Below are positions 1 to 5,580 of a stretch of DNA of 8,008 bases, piece after piece. Made by a program: the position numbers and the translations under genes. Location of the stretch: positions 1-8,008 of the forward strand of contig JAQXJQ010000003.1 of the NCBI GenBank assembly GCA_029009035.1. The letters are read 5' to 3'. Under the pieces are notes generated by a model. The model had not been told where the DNA came from. It searched no databases and saw only the letters and a list, made by a program, of their open reading frames with translations. The stretch comes from Oscillospiraceae bacterium. Lineage in GTDB: Bacteria; Bacillota; Clostridia; Oscillospirales; Oscillospiraceae. The number at the start of each line of letters is the position of its first letter. Positions within the stretch are counted from its first letter, which is position 1.

Positions 1-702
1 GGAGAGGCTTTCCTGCGAGTTGACCGGGAACTGAACCGATGCAGCAATAAGAGCATCGAAGATCTAGAACGAGTGAATCGCAGCACGGTGATTTTCAAAT
101 TTCCGTGCGTGATGCCTAAAAAGGCAACGACAACACTGGTCTTAAAAGCGCCCAAAACAGAGAGCAGCAACCGCACGATCTATCTTCCTAATGCTGTAAT
201 TGCAGAACTGCGAAGGGTGCAAGCGCAGCAATCAGAATATAAACGCCTCTTGCATGAAGAGTACCATGATTATGATTTGGTCGTGGCTCAGATGAATGGC
301 CGTCCCTATGAGCAGAGGGTTATTGATAAGCAGTTCTACAAGCTTATTGAAGCGTATAGCCTGCGGCCCGTTGTATTCCACAGCCTGCGTCACAGCAGTA
401 CATCTTTAAAGCTGAAGCTTAGCCGAGGGAACATTAAGGCCGTTCAAGGGGATACAGGTCATGCGGAGGCCCGTATGGTTACAGATACCTATGCTCATGG
501 ATTTGATGCTGACCGCAAACTGATTGCCCAAGAAATGGACACGGGCTTCTTCTCAAAGGTGGGAGTGACCCCGGCAGAAAGAGAATTAAACGAAGATACG
601 ATTCAGCAGCTAAAGACGCTGATTCGGGCACATCCTGAATTGTTATCCGAATTACTGAAAGGGACAAGTGAGGAGCCAAAAACACTGCCTAACAACACCT
701 AA
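1..702 (+). CDS. Tyrosine recombinase (phage/ICE-type integrase), C-terminal catalytic part; 5' end outside window
   Basis: The frame is open from base 1, so the gene begins to the left and 233 residues are visible; the GTG at 73 is internal. The first residues (GEAFLRVDREL) fit the stretch just after the first catalytic Arg of the fold, so that Arg is off-window. Visible catalytic-type residues are Lys52 in a KTESSNR turn, His127 and Arg130 in FHSLRH, His154 in TGH, and the likely nucleophile Tyr164 in TYAHGF. A hydrophilic tail of about 50 residues follows the catalytic core, with no frame break. Such enzymes cut and rejoin DNA at short attachment cores, often in tRNA genes, and this one ends 165 bases from a tRNA-Arg. 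Its base composition is clearly less GC-rich than the genes to the right, which supports horizontal acquisition. The family call is secure; prophage versus ICE cannot be decided here. Confidence 0.9.
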   Translation, partial: GEAFLRVDRELNRCSNKSIEDLERVNRSTVIFKFPCVMPKKATTTLVLKAPKTESSNRTIYLPNAVIAELRRVQAQQSEYKRLLHEEYHDYDLVVAQMNGRPYEQRVIDKQFYKLIEAYSLRPVVFHSLRHSSTSLKLKLSRGNIKAVQGDTGHAEARMVTDTYAHGFDADRKLIAQEMDTGFFSKVGVTPAERELNEDTIQQLKTLIRAHPELLSELLKGTSEEPKTLPNNT

Positions 703-703
703 A

Positions 704-722
704 TGTTGGCAAGTGTTGGCAA
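704..722 (+). repeat. Direct repeat TGTTGGCAA x2, candidate integrase arm-type site
   Basis: TGTTGGCAA occurs at 704-712 and again at 714-722, ten bases apart, about one helical turn. It starts two bases after the integrase stop, between that gene and the tRNA attachment region. Short phased repeats in this position are what accessory (arm) binding sites of tyrosine recombinases look like. The role is inferred from position only. Confidence 0.4.
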
Positions 723-830
723 AAGAGGTGCTCTCGGCTAGGTGGAGGGCAAAAACTGTAGGCAAATTATTCTGAATAACTCAATATTATTTCACTTTTC
801 CCGCTCTCCCCAAAGCTCTCATAAACAATG

Positions 831-866
831 AAAAAAGGAGCCAAAACCTGATGTTTTGGCTCCTTT

Positions 867-867
<1 letters not shown>
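831..867 (-). terminator. Intrinsic terminator of the tRNA-Arg transcript
   Basis: A perfect 15-bp inverted repeat (833-847 and 853-867) with a 5-base loop. Read on the minus strand, it starts at the CCA end of the tRNA and is followed by a run of six T residues in the transcript sense (831-836). This is a textbook rho-independent terminator for leftward tRNA transcription. On the plus strand there are only four T residues, so it may also stop weaker rightward transcription from the integrase. Confidence 0.85.
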
Positions 868-944
<77 letters not shown>

Positions 945-992
945 TTATACACGATATTCACTTTTTACTCCATGGCAGGTGGGCGGCCCATC

Positions 993-1037
993 TTCCGCTT
1001 AGGAGGCGGACGCTCTATCCTGCTGAGCTACGGGCGC
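993..1037 (-). pseudogene. Truncated tRNA-Arg(CCU): 5' half only, disrupted host gene
   Basis: Read on the minus strand, this is a normal 5' half of a tRNA-Arg(CCU): acceptor strand GCGCCCG, a regular D arm with GCTC/GAGC, and anticodon stem TCCGC/GCGGA around loop CTCCTAA. Similarity to a tRNA stops just after the anticodon stem. The following bases contain no T loop (TTCGAAT) and no 3' acceptor strand matching GCGCCCG, so no functional tRNA can form. A consensus promoter upstream (1076-1104) shows that this was the original transcription unit. The break point fits tyrosine-recombinase crossover in the anticodon arm, leaving the 3' half at the other end of the element, outside the window. 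Confidence 0.8.
996..1008. repeat. Candidate attachment-site core, 13-bp repeat shared by both tRNA-Arg copies
   Basis: CGCTTAGGAGGCG at 996-1008 also occurs at 902-914. It covers the anticodon loop and parts of its stem in both tRNA copies. Tyrosine recombinases that use tRNA genes commonly cross over in the anticodon arm, and the host-type tRNA loses its identity just left of this core. Because both copies are CCU tRNAs, part of the identity is expected anyway; the assignment as crossover core is an inference. Confidence 0.45.
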
Positions 1038-1075
1038 AGACTGCATCCCGCCCGCAGGGGCAAGGTGCGGAGAAT

Positions 1076-1104
1076 ATTTTACCCAAACAAACCGCCGCTG
1101 TCAA
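1076..1104 (-). promoter_or_regulatory. Sigma-A promoter of the tRNA-Arg unit, leftward
   Basis: On the minus strand a perfect -35 TTGACA (1099-1104) is followed after 17 bases by the -10 TAAAAT (1076-1081). The predicted start near 1069 lies about 32 bases before the first base of the truncated tRNA. No promoter of similar quality precedes the complete tRNA, so one transcript probably covers the truncated tRNA, the spacer and the complete tRNA, ending at 831-867. Confidence 0.8.
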
Positions 1105-1163
1105 TGTAAACAGGCAAAAAAGTTCCCGTCGGGGCGTTCCGGCTCCCCCTTTCTCCCGTACCA

Positions 1164-1191
1164 TTGACACATTCTTTATTTATAGTATACT
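1164..1191 (+). promoter_or_regulatory. Sigma-A promoter of the trmB-GNAT gene
   Basis: TTGACA (1164-1169), a 16-base spacer and TATACT (1186-1191) form a near-consensus promoter. The predicted start near 1198 gives a leader of about 25 bases, which includes the strong ribosome binding site GAGGTGAT (1209-1216). Confidence 0.8.
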
Positions 1192-1222
1192 ATCATCAAT
1201 CTTTTCATGAGGTGATCGTTCC

Positions 1223-2389
1223 ATGCGTATGCGCAAAAAGAAAAATCTGGACAGCCGGATGGAGGCCTGCTCCCAGCTGTGGATCCGGGACCCCGAGACC
1301 CGGAAGGGCCGCTGGCGCGAGCTCAAGCCCGGCGCCGCCATGCTGCGGCTGGAGTTGGGCTGCGGTAAGGGCCGCTTTACCGCCGAGACCGCCGCCGCCC
1401 ACCCCGAGGATCTCTATGTGGCGGTGGAGCGCGTGGCCGACGCCATGGTCATCGCCATGGAGCGCTGCCGCGCCATGGGACTCACCAACGTGTTCTTCAT
1501 CGACGGCGACGCCGCCGTCCTCAGCGACTACTTCGCCCCCGACGAGGTGGACCTCATCTACATCAACTTCTGCGACCCCTGGCCCTCCGTGAAGCACTCC
1601 CGCCGCCGCCTCACCCACGAGTGCTTCCTGCGCAGCTACCGCAAGGTGCTCCGTGACGGCGGCCAGATCCACTTCAAGAGCGACAACCACGACCTGTTCG
1701 AGTGGTCCCTGTTCCAGTTCCCCAAGGCGGGCTTTGCCCTCTCCGAGGTGACGCGCAACCTCCACGAGCACGGCATCTGCGGCATCATGACCGACTACGA
1801 GGAAAAATTCCACAACCTGGGCACCCCCATCAACCGCTGCGTGGGCACCAAGACGGAGCTGCCCGACGCCCCCCTCACCGAGGCACTGGAGGCCCTTCTC
1901 CCCCGGTGGGAGCTGAAGGCGGTCACCGAGGGCGACATACCCGCCGTGCTCGCCCTCATGGAGAGCAACGGCGCCTATTACGAGATGGACGGCTTCCCCC
2001 CCAGCGAGGAGAGCATCCGTCACGACATGGCGGTGCTCCCTCCCCGGTGCATTCCCGACCAGAAGACCTACTGCGCCCTGTGGCAGAACGGCAAGCCCCT
2101 TGTTCTGCTGGATCTCATCGAGGGCTACCCCCGTGAACGCACCCTGTTCATCGGCTTCTTCATGGTCGCTCATGACAGCCAGGGCAAGGGCGTGGGCAGC
2201 GAGGTGGCCTCCGCCATCTCCGAGGCCGCCGCTCAGGCGGGCTACGACGAGATCCGTCTGGCCTGTCTCAAGGCCAACGAAGCCGGCCACCGCTTCTGGG
2301 AGAAGATGGGCTTCCACGACATCCGGGAGAGCGAGACCGCCGATGAGCGGAAGAACCCCGTCTGGATCATGGAAAAGCTGACTGGCTGA
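1223..2389 (+). CDS. trmB: tRNA (guanine-N7-)-methyltransferase TrmB fused to a C-terminal GNAT acetyltransferase
   Basis: 388 residues. The N-terminal part (about 1-215) is TrmB, which uses SAM to make m7G at position 46 of the tRNA variable loop. Its SAM-binding motif is ELGCGKG (44-50), its family motif NFCDPWP (115-121) is followed by the basic HSRRRL, and DNHDLFEWSL (154-163) and YEEKFHNLG (192-200) are also typical. Ordinary TrmB proteins end near there. Here a linker (about 214-228) leads into a GNAT domain (about 229-388) with the acetyl-CoA loop QGKGVG (320-325) and the late motif GHRFWEKMGF (355-364). The acetylation substrate is unknown. The frame is continuous and both domains look intact, so this is a fusion and not two genes. 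The ATG at 1223 is chosen for the GAGGTGAT site six bases upstream; an in-frame ATG two codons later is a lesser option. Confidence 0.92.
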   Translation: MRMRKKKNLDSRMEACSQLWIRDPETRKGRWRELKPGAAMLRLELGCGKGRFTAETAAAHPEDLYVAVERVADAMVIAMERCRAMGLTNVFFIDGDAAVLSDYFAPDEVDLIYINFCDPWPSVKHSRRRLTHECFLRSYRKVLRDGGQIHFKSDNHDLFEWSLFQFPKAGFALSEVTRNLHEHGICGIMTDYEEKFHNLGTPINRCVGTKTELPDAPLTEALEALLPRWELKAVTEGDIPAVLALMESNGAYYEMDGFPPSEESIRHDMAVLPPRCIPDQKTYCALWQNGKPLVLLDLIEGYPRERTLFIGFFMVAHDSQGKGVGSEVASAISEAAAQAGYDEIRLACLKANEAGHRFWEKMGFHDIRESETADERKNPVWIMEKLTG

Positions 2390-2484
2390 TATTTTTCCCT
2401 GCCACACAACCAAATCACACGCATAGAGCGTTCGTTTCGCCGCCATACTACGCGGGGTTATAACATCAACGACTCTATTTGGAG

Positions 2485-2510
2485 AAAAGCGGGCGTGATG
2501 CCCGCTTTTT
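2485..2510 (+). terminator. Terminator-like hairpin overlapping the start of the next gene
   Basis: A perfect 10-bp inverted repeat (2485-2494 and 2500-2509) with the 5-base loop GTGAT and a GC-rich core GCGGGC/GCCCGC, ending in five T residues (2506-2510). By structure this is a standard intrinsic terminator for trmB-GNAT, 95 bases past its stop. It overlaps the predicted start codons (GTG 2495, ATG 2498) of the following oxidoreductase, so it may act instead as an attenuator or a start-site structure, or the downstream gene's start may be misplaced. Confidence 0.6.
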
Positions 2511-3772
2511 CCTCTCTGCGGGGGGCTCTCCGCACCGATGTGCTGGTCATCGGCGGCGGCCTGACCGGCATTTTGTGCGCCCTGCTGCTCCAAAAGGCGG
2601 GGGTGGACTGCACCCTGGCGGAGGCGGGCCGGCTGTGCGGCGGGGTCACCGGAAACACCACCGCCAAGGTCACCGCCCAGCACGGACTGATCTACCACAA
2701 GCTGATCCGCCGCTTTGGGGAAGCGGGAGCGGCCCTTTATCTGGACGCCAACCTCACCGCCCTGGGGGAGCTTTCCTCCCTGTGCGCCGGGATGGACTGC
2801 GATTGGGAGGAGCAGCCCTCCTTCATCTACTCCCGCACCCATCCCCGCAAACTGGAGCGGGAGATGGAGGCCCTCCGGCGGCTGAACTATCCCGCCCGGT
2901 TCGCCCCCGAGCTGCCCCTCCCCTTCCCGGTGGCGGGGGCGGTGGAATTTCCCCGCCAGGCCCAGTTCCACCCCCTGCGTTTCGCTTCCCAGGCGGTAAA
3001 GGGCCTGCGCGTCTATGAGCACACCCCGGTGCGGGAGCTGACCGGCTCCGCCGCCGTCACCCCCCACGGGAAGATCACGGCCCGGCACATCATCGTGGCC
3101 ACTCACTTCCCCTTCCTCAACAGGCACGGCAGCTACTTTCTCAAGCTGTATCAAAGCCGCTCCTATGTGCTGGCGCTGGAGGGCGCAAATGTGCCGCAGG
3201 GGATGTATATGGACGAGGACAGCACCGGGCTATCGCTCCGCGCTTACAAAAACCTGCTCCTTCTGGGCGGCAACGGCCACCGCACCGGCAGGTGCAAAGG
3301 CGGCTGGGCTCCGCCGGAGGACGCCGCCCGCGCCTTTTGGCCCGGCGCCGCCGTCACCGGACGCTGGGCAGCCCAGGACTGCATGAGCCTGGACGGCGTG
3401 CCCTATATCGGCCCCTACTCCCGCCGCACCTCCGGCCTCTATGTGGCCGCCGGCTTCAATAAATGGGGGATGACCTCCTCCATGGTGGCGGCCATGCTCC
3501 TGCGGGATCTCATCTTAGGGCGCGACAACCCCTGGGCGGAGCTGTTCTCCCCCTCCCGCACCATGCTCCGCCCCCAGCTGGCGGTCAACGGCTTTGAGGC
3601 GGCGAAACATCTCCTCACCCCCACCGTCCCCCGCTGCCCCCATCTGGGCTGCGCCCTCAAGTGGAACCCCGCAGAGCACTCCTGGGACTGCCCTTGCCAC
3701 GGTTCAAGGTTCCACAGTGACGGAACGCTTCTGGATCATCCCGCCACGGGGGATCTTCCCGGCAAAAAGTGA
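2495..3772 (+). CDS. FAD-dependent oxidoreductase (DAO family) with C-terminal Rieske [2Fe-2S] domain
   Basis: About 425 residues. The N-terminal FAD-binding Rossmann motif is DVLVIGGGLTG (15-25), followed by the family segment NTTAKVTAQHGLIYHKLI (54-71). A second FAD-contact region is near ARHIIVATHFPF, and GLYVAAGFNKWGMT forms the late FAD-binding segment. The C terminus is a Rieske domain: C381-P-H383 and C399-P-C-H402 are the cluster ligands, with Cys386 and Cys401 placed to form the disulfide seen in classical Rieske proteins. This architecture is known from amine or amino-acid oxidase relatives with built-in electron transfer; the substrate is not predictable. No signal peptide or membrane segment is seen, so it is probably cytoplasmic. 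The start is uncertain: GGAG (2481-2484) precedes GTG 2495 and ATG 2498, but N-terminal-like residues NDSIWRK are encoded in frame upstream, where no ATG, GTG or TTG exists before the trmB stop. Confidence 0.85.
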   Translation: MMPAFSSLRGALRTDVLVIGGGLTGILCALLLQKAGVDCTLAEAGRLCGGVTGNTTAKVTAQHGLIYHKLIRRFGEAGAALYLDANLTALGELSSLCAGMDCDWEEQPSFIYSRTHPRKLEREMEALRRLNYPARFAPELPLPFPVAGAVEFPRQAQFHPLRFASQAVKGLRVYEHTPVRELTGSAAVTPHGKITARHIIVATHFPFLNRHGSYFLKLYQSRSYVLALEGANVPQGMYMDEDSTGLSLRAYKNLLLLGGNGHRTGRCKGGWAPPEDAARAFWPGAAVTGRWAAQDCMSLDGVPYIGPYSRRTSGLYVAAGFNKWGMTSSMVAAMLLRDLILGRDNPWAELFSPSRTMLRPQLAVNGFEAAKHLLTPTVPRCPHLGCALKWNPAEHSWDCPCHGSRFHSDGTLLDHPATGDLPGKK

Positions 3773-3785
3773 ACAAAACATGAAC

Positions 3786-3815
3786 GATCGCCTGCGCGGT
3801 GCCGCACAGGCGATC
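3786..3815. repeat. 12-bp inverted repeat after the oxidoreductase gene
   Basis: The arms 3786-3797 and 3804-3815 pair with one C-A mismatch around the 6-base loop GGTGCC, 13 bases after the oxidoreductase stop. The following plus-strand sequence is only moderately T-rich (AATAATTTCTTT), so it is a possible weak terminator or transcript-stabilising hairpin between convergent genes. Confidence 0.45.
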
Positions 3816-3845
3816 AATAATTTCTTTGACAGGGTATTTTCTCCG

Positions 3846-3869
3846 AAAAAGTTCTGAAATCAGAATTTT
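3846..3869. terminator. Possible weak bidirectional terminator
   Basis: TTCTG and CAGAA pair around AAAT, extended by an A run (3846-3850) on the left and TTTT (3866-3869) on the right with one bulged G. It lies between the convergent oxidoreductase and mnmE genes, where a shared terminator is expected. The GC content of the stem is low, so the call is weak. Confidence 0.3.
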
Positions 3870-4048
3870 CTATTTTCCGCAAAAACCCCGCAGTCCTTGC
3901 CGCAGCAGGAGTTTCCACAATTTCCACAGAGTTTTCCACACTCAAAATGTGCAAACCCCAGGGAGACATAAAAACTGTCAAGGCATTTTTCTTGTGACAT
4001 CCTCCAAACTTTGACCCGTTTCGACGAATGTCCGCAAAATCCGATCAT
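3860..4048 (-). CDS. Possible 62-residue Cys-rich small protein coupled to mnmE
   Basis: The reading frame starts with an ATG that overlaps the mnmE stop as ATGA, an arrangement typical of translational coupling. It encodes 62 residues with 8 Cys, six of them clustered near the C terminus as C37-x3-C41-x2-C44-x3-C48-C49-x3-C53, which would suit metal or disulfide chemistry. There is no signal peptide or membrane segment, and only a weak GGGG stretch near the ATG. Three of the Cys-Gly codon pairs coincide with TGTGGAAA repeats that could instead be DnaA-box-like DNA sites, and the upstream part of the region is less GC-rich than typical genes here. I recognise no family. It may be chance. Confidence 0.25.
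   Translation of the reverse strand: MIGFCGHSSKRVKVWRMSQEKCLDSFYVSLGFAHFECGKLCGNCGNSCCGKDCGVFAENRKF
3911..3940 (+). promoter_or_regulatory. Cluster of three DnaA-box-like sites
   Basis: GTTTCCACA (3911-3919), ATTTCCACA (3920-3928) and TTTTCCACA (3932-3940) lie in the same orientation within 30 bases. The last matches the DnaA box TTATCCACA at 8 of 9 positions, the others at 7. The sequence is in the less GC-rich gap downstream of mnmE, a gene that in many Firmicutes lies close to oriC. No dnaA, dnaN or rpmH is visible in the window, so this is at most a candidate DnaA-binding cluster. Confidence 0.35.
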
Positions 4049-5415
4049 TTCCCCACGCAAAACCGCTCAAAGATCCGCGCGGTAATATCCTCCCGGAGGC
4101 TGCGCCCGGTGAGCTGCCCCAGCGTCTCCATGGCCTCCTCCACATCGGAGAGCACCGCGTCGGGGGACATTCCCCCCCGCAGGGCGGCGGCGGCACGCTC
4201 CACGCTCTGCGCCCCACGCTTTGCCGCCTCCGCCTGGCGGGCATTGGTGAGCAGCGTCCCCGGCCGAAGGGCGGAAGGCTCCGGGAAGACGGCGGCCACC
4301 GCCCGCTCCAGGTCCTGCAGCCCCTGTCCCGTCAGGGCGCTGACAGACACAGTGGGCACCTGCAGCCCCTCCCTCAGTTGGGGCATGGGCGCGCCGGGCA
4401 GGTCGGCCTTGGTCTGCACCCAGACGGTGGGAGCCGTGGAAACCGCCTTTTCCAGCAGCTCAGCGTCCTCTTCGGTAAAGGGCGCGGAGCTGTCCCGGAG
4501 AAACAGGATGAGCTCCGCCCGCTCCAGGGCGGCACGGCTGCGCTCCACCCCCAGCCGCTCCACCTGATCCTCGGTCTCCCGCAGGCCCGCGGTGTCGATG
4601 AGCCGCAGCAGCACGCCCCCCAGATCCACACGCTCCTCCACCGTGTCACGGGTGGTTCCGGCGATGGGGGTGACGATGGCCCGGTCATAGCCCACAAGGG
4701 CGTTGAACAGGGTGGATTTTCCCGCGTTGGGGGCGCCTACGATGGCGCAGGGGATCCCCTCGGTGAGGGCACGGCCTCTGCGGTAGGTGGCGGCCAATGC
4801 CTCCAGCTCTGTCCCCGCCTTCTTCAGGGCAGCGGCGATCTCCTCCGCCTCAAAGGGCTCGATGTCCTCATCGGGGTAGTCCAGCACCGCGTGGAAATGG
4901 GCCATGAGGTCGGTGAGCTCGCTGTAGATGCCGTCGATGACCTCCTGCAGCGCACCCCCCAGCTGTCCCGCCGCCTGGCGCACGGCAGCGGGAGTCTCCG
5001 CATGGATAAGGTCGGCCACCGCCTCGGTGCGGGTGAGGTCCAGCTTGCCCGACAGAAAGGCCCGCCTGGTGAACTCACCGGCCTTCGCCTGCCGCGCTCC
5101 GGCGGCAAAGAGGGACTCCAGCGCCATGGTGAGGGCGGTGGGAGAGCCGTGGCACTGAAGCTCCGCCGTATCCTCCCCGGTGTAGGAGTGGGGGCCGCGG
5201 GAGACCGTGGCCAGGCAGTGGTCGATGACCGCGCCCTCCCGGTCGCGGAGCTGACCGTAGACCAGCAGCCGGTCGGGCCGCTCCCCCATGGCGGGGCCGT
5301 GGGCGGGGGTGAACACCTTGTCCAGCACGGCGATGGCCTCCGGCCCGGAAAGCCGGAGGATGCCGATGGCGGAGGGCACGGGGGCCGTGGCCACGGCGGC
5401 AATGGTATCGTTCAT
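4045..5415 (-). CDS. mnmE: tRNA uridine-5-carboxymethylaminomethyl(34) synthesis GTPase MnmE
   Basis: 456 residues, the normal full length. With MnmG it installs the (carboxymethyl)aminomethyl group on U34 of tRNAs that read split codon boxes; it acts in the cytoplasm and uses a folate-derived one-carbon unit. The N-terminal folate-binding domain begins NDTIAAVATAP and contains RLSGPEA. The G domain, nested in a helical domain, shows the P-loop GAPNAGKS (227-234), GTTRDT (253-258), DTAGLRET (274-281) and TKAD (335-338, in place of the usual NKxD). The C terminus is FCVGK with the conserved Cys453. The ATG at 5415 has GAGGTG five bases upstream (5421-5426 on the plus strand). It converges on the oxidoreductase gene and diverges from the YheO-type regulator; mnmG, often its neighbour, is not present in this window. 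Confidence 0.97.
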   Translation of the reverse strand: MNDTIAAVATAPVPSAIGILRLSGPEAIAVLDKVFTPAHGPAMGERPDRLLVYGQLRDREGAVIDHCLATVSRGPHSYTGEDTAELQCHGSPTALTMALESLFAAGARQAKAGEFTRRAFLSGKLDLTRTEAVADLIHAETPAAVRQAAGQLGGALQEVIDGIYSELTDLMAHFHAVLDYPDEDIEPFEAEEIAAALKKAGTELEALAATYRRGRALTEGIPCAIVGAPNAGKSTLFNALVGYDRAIVTPIAGTTRDTVEERVDLGGVLLRLIDTAGLRETEDQVERLGVERSRAALERAELILFLRDSSAPFTEEDAELLEKAVSTAPTVWVQTKADLPGAPMPQLREGLQVPTVSVSALTGQGLQDLERAVAAVFPEPSALRPGTLLTNARQAEAAKRGAQSVERAAAALRGGMSPDAVLSDVEEAMETLGQLTGRSLREDITARIFERFCVGK

Positions 5416-5439
5416 GGAAACACCTCGTTTCTTGGGGAA

Positions 5440-5468
5440 ATCATATCACATTTGCCCCCCGGCTTCAA
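5440..5468 (-). promoter_or_regulatory. Probable mnmE promoter
   Basis: On the minus strand, TTGAAG (5463-5468) and TATGAT (5440-5445) are separated by 17 bases, giving a predicted start near 5433 and a short leader that carries the GAGGTG ribosome binding site. The odd-centred palindrome CGGCTTCAAGCCG (5460-5472) covers the -35 and could be a protein-binding site. Confidence 0.6.
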
Positions 5469-5516
5469 GCCGCAGGGTCTTTCCGGGCGTCTTGGATATC
5501 TTTTCCCATTTTCATG

Positions 5517-5545
5517 TTGCGTTTCCCGGCGGCGGGGGGTAAAAT
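5517..5545 (+). promoter_or_regulatory. Probable promoter of the regulator-dipeptidase-esterase operon
   Basis: TTGCGT (5517-5522), a 17-base spacer and a good -10 TAAAAT (5540-5545) place the transcript start near 5552, about 30 bases before the regulator ATG. The -35 matches only in its first three bases, so activity may be modest or need an activator. It is back to back with the mnmE promoter. Confidence 0.5.
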
Positions 5546-5549
5546 AGCC

Positions 5550-5564
5550 TTGACAAATTGACAA
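5550..5564 (+). repeat. Tandem TTGACAAA repeat at the regulator transcript start, candidate operator
   Basis: TTGACAAATTGACAA contains TTGACA at 5550-5555 and 5558-5563, eight bases apart. It cannot serve as a normal -35 for the gene behind it, because a matching -10 would fall at the start codon (5581). Its place at the predicted transcript start of a regulator gene fits an autoregulatory operator; this is an inference. Confidence 0.4.
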
Positions 5565-5580
5565 GTCTGGAGGCGCAGAT

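Noticed and set aside
1205..3154. A 649-codon open frame on the minus strand, antisense to trmB-GNAT and the oxidoreductase
   Set aside because: It crosses two well-supported genes and an intergenic spacer, shows no recognisable domain, and is Gly/Val/Ala/His-rich as expected for the reverse of GC-rich coding DNA.
4378..5547. A 389-codon plus-strand frame antisense to mnmE
   Set aside because: Shadow of mnmE; the translation has no domain and the opposite strand carries all the GTPase motifs.
5550..5563. TTGACA copies as -35 boxes for the regulator gene
   Set aside because: A -10 at the correct distance would fall on the ribosome binding site or start codon; the upstream TTGCGT/TAAAAT pair fits better.
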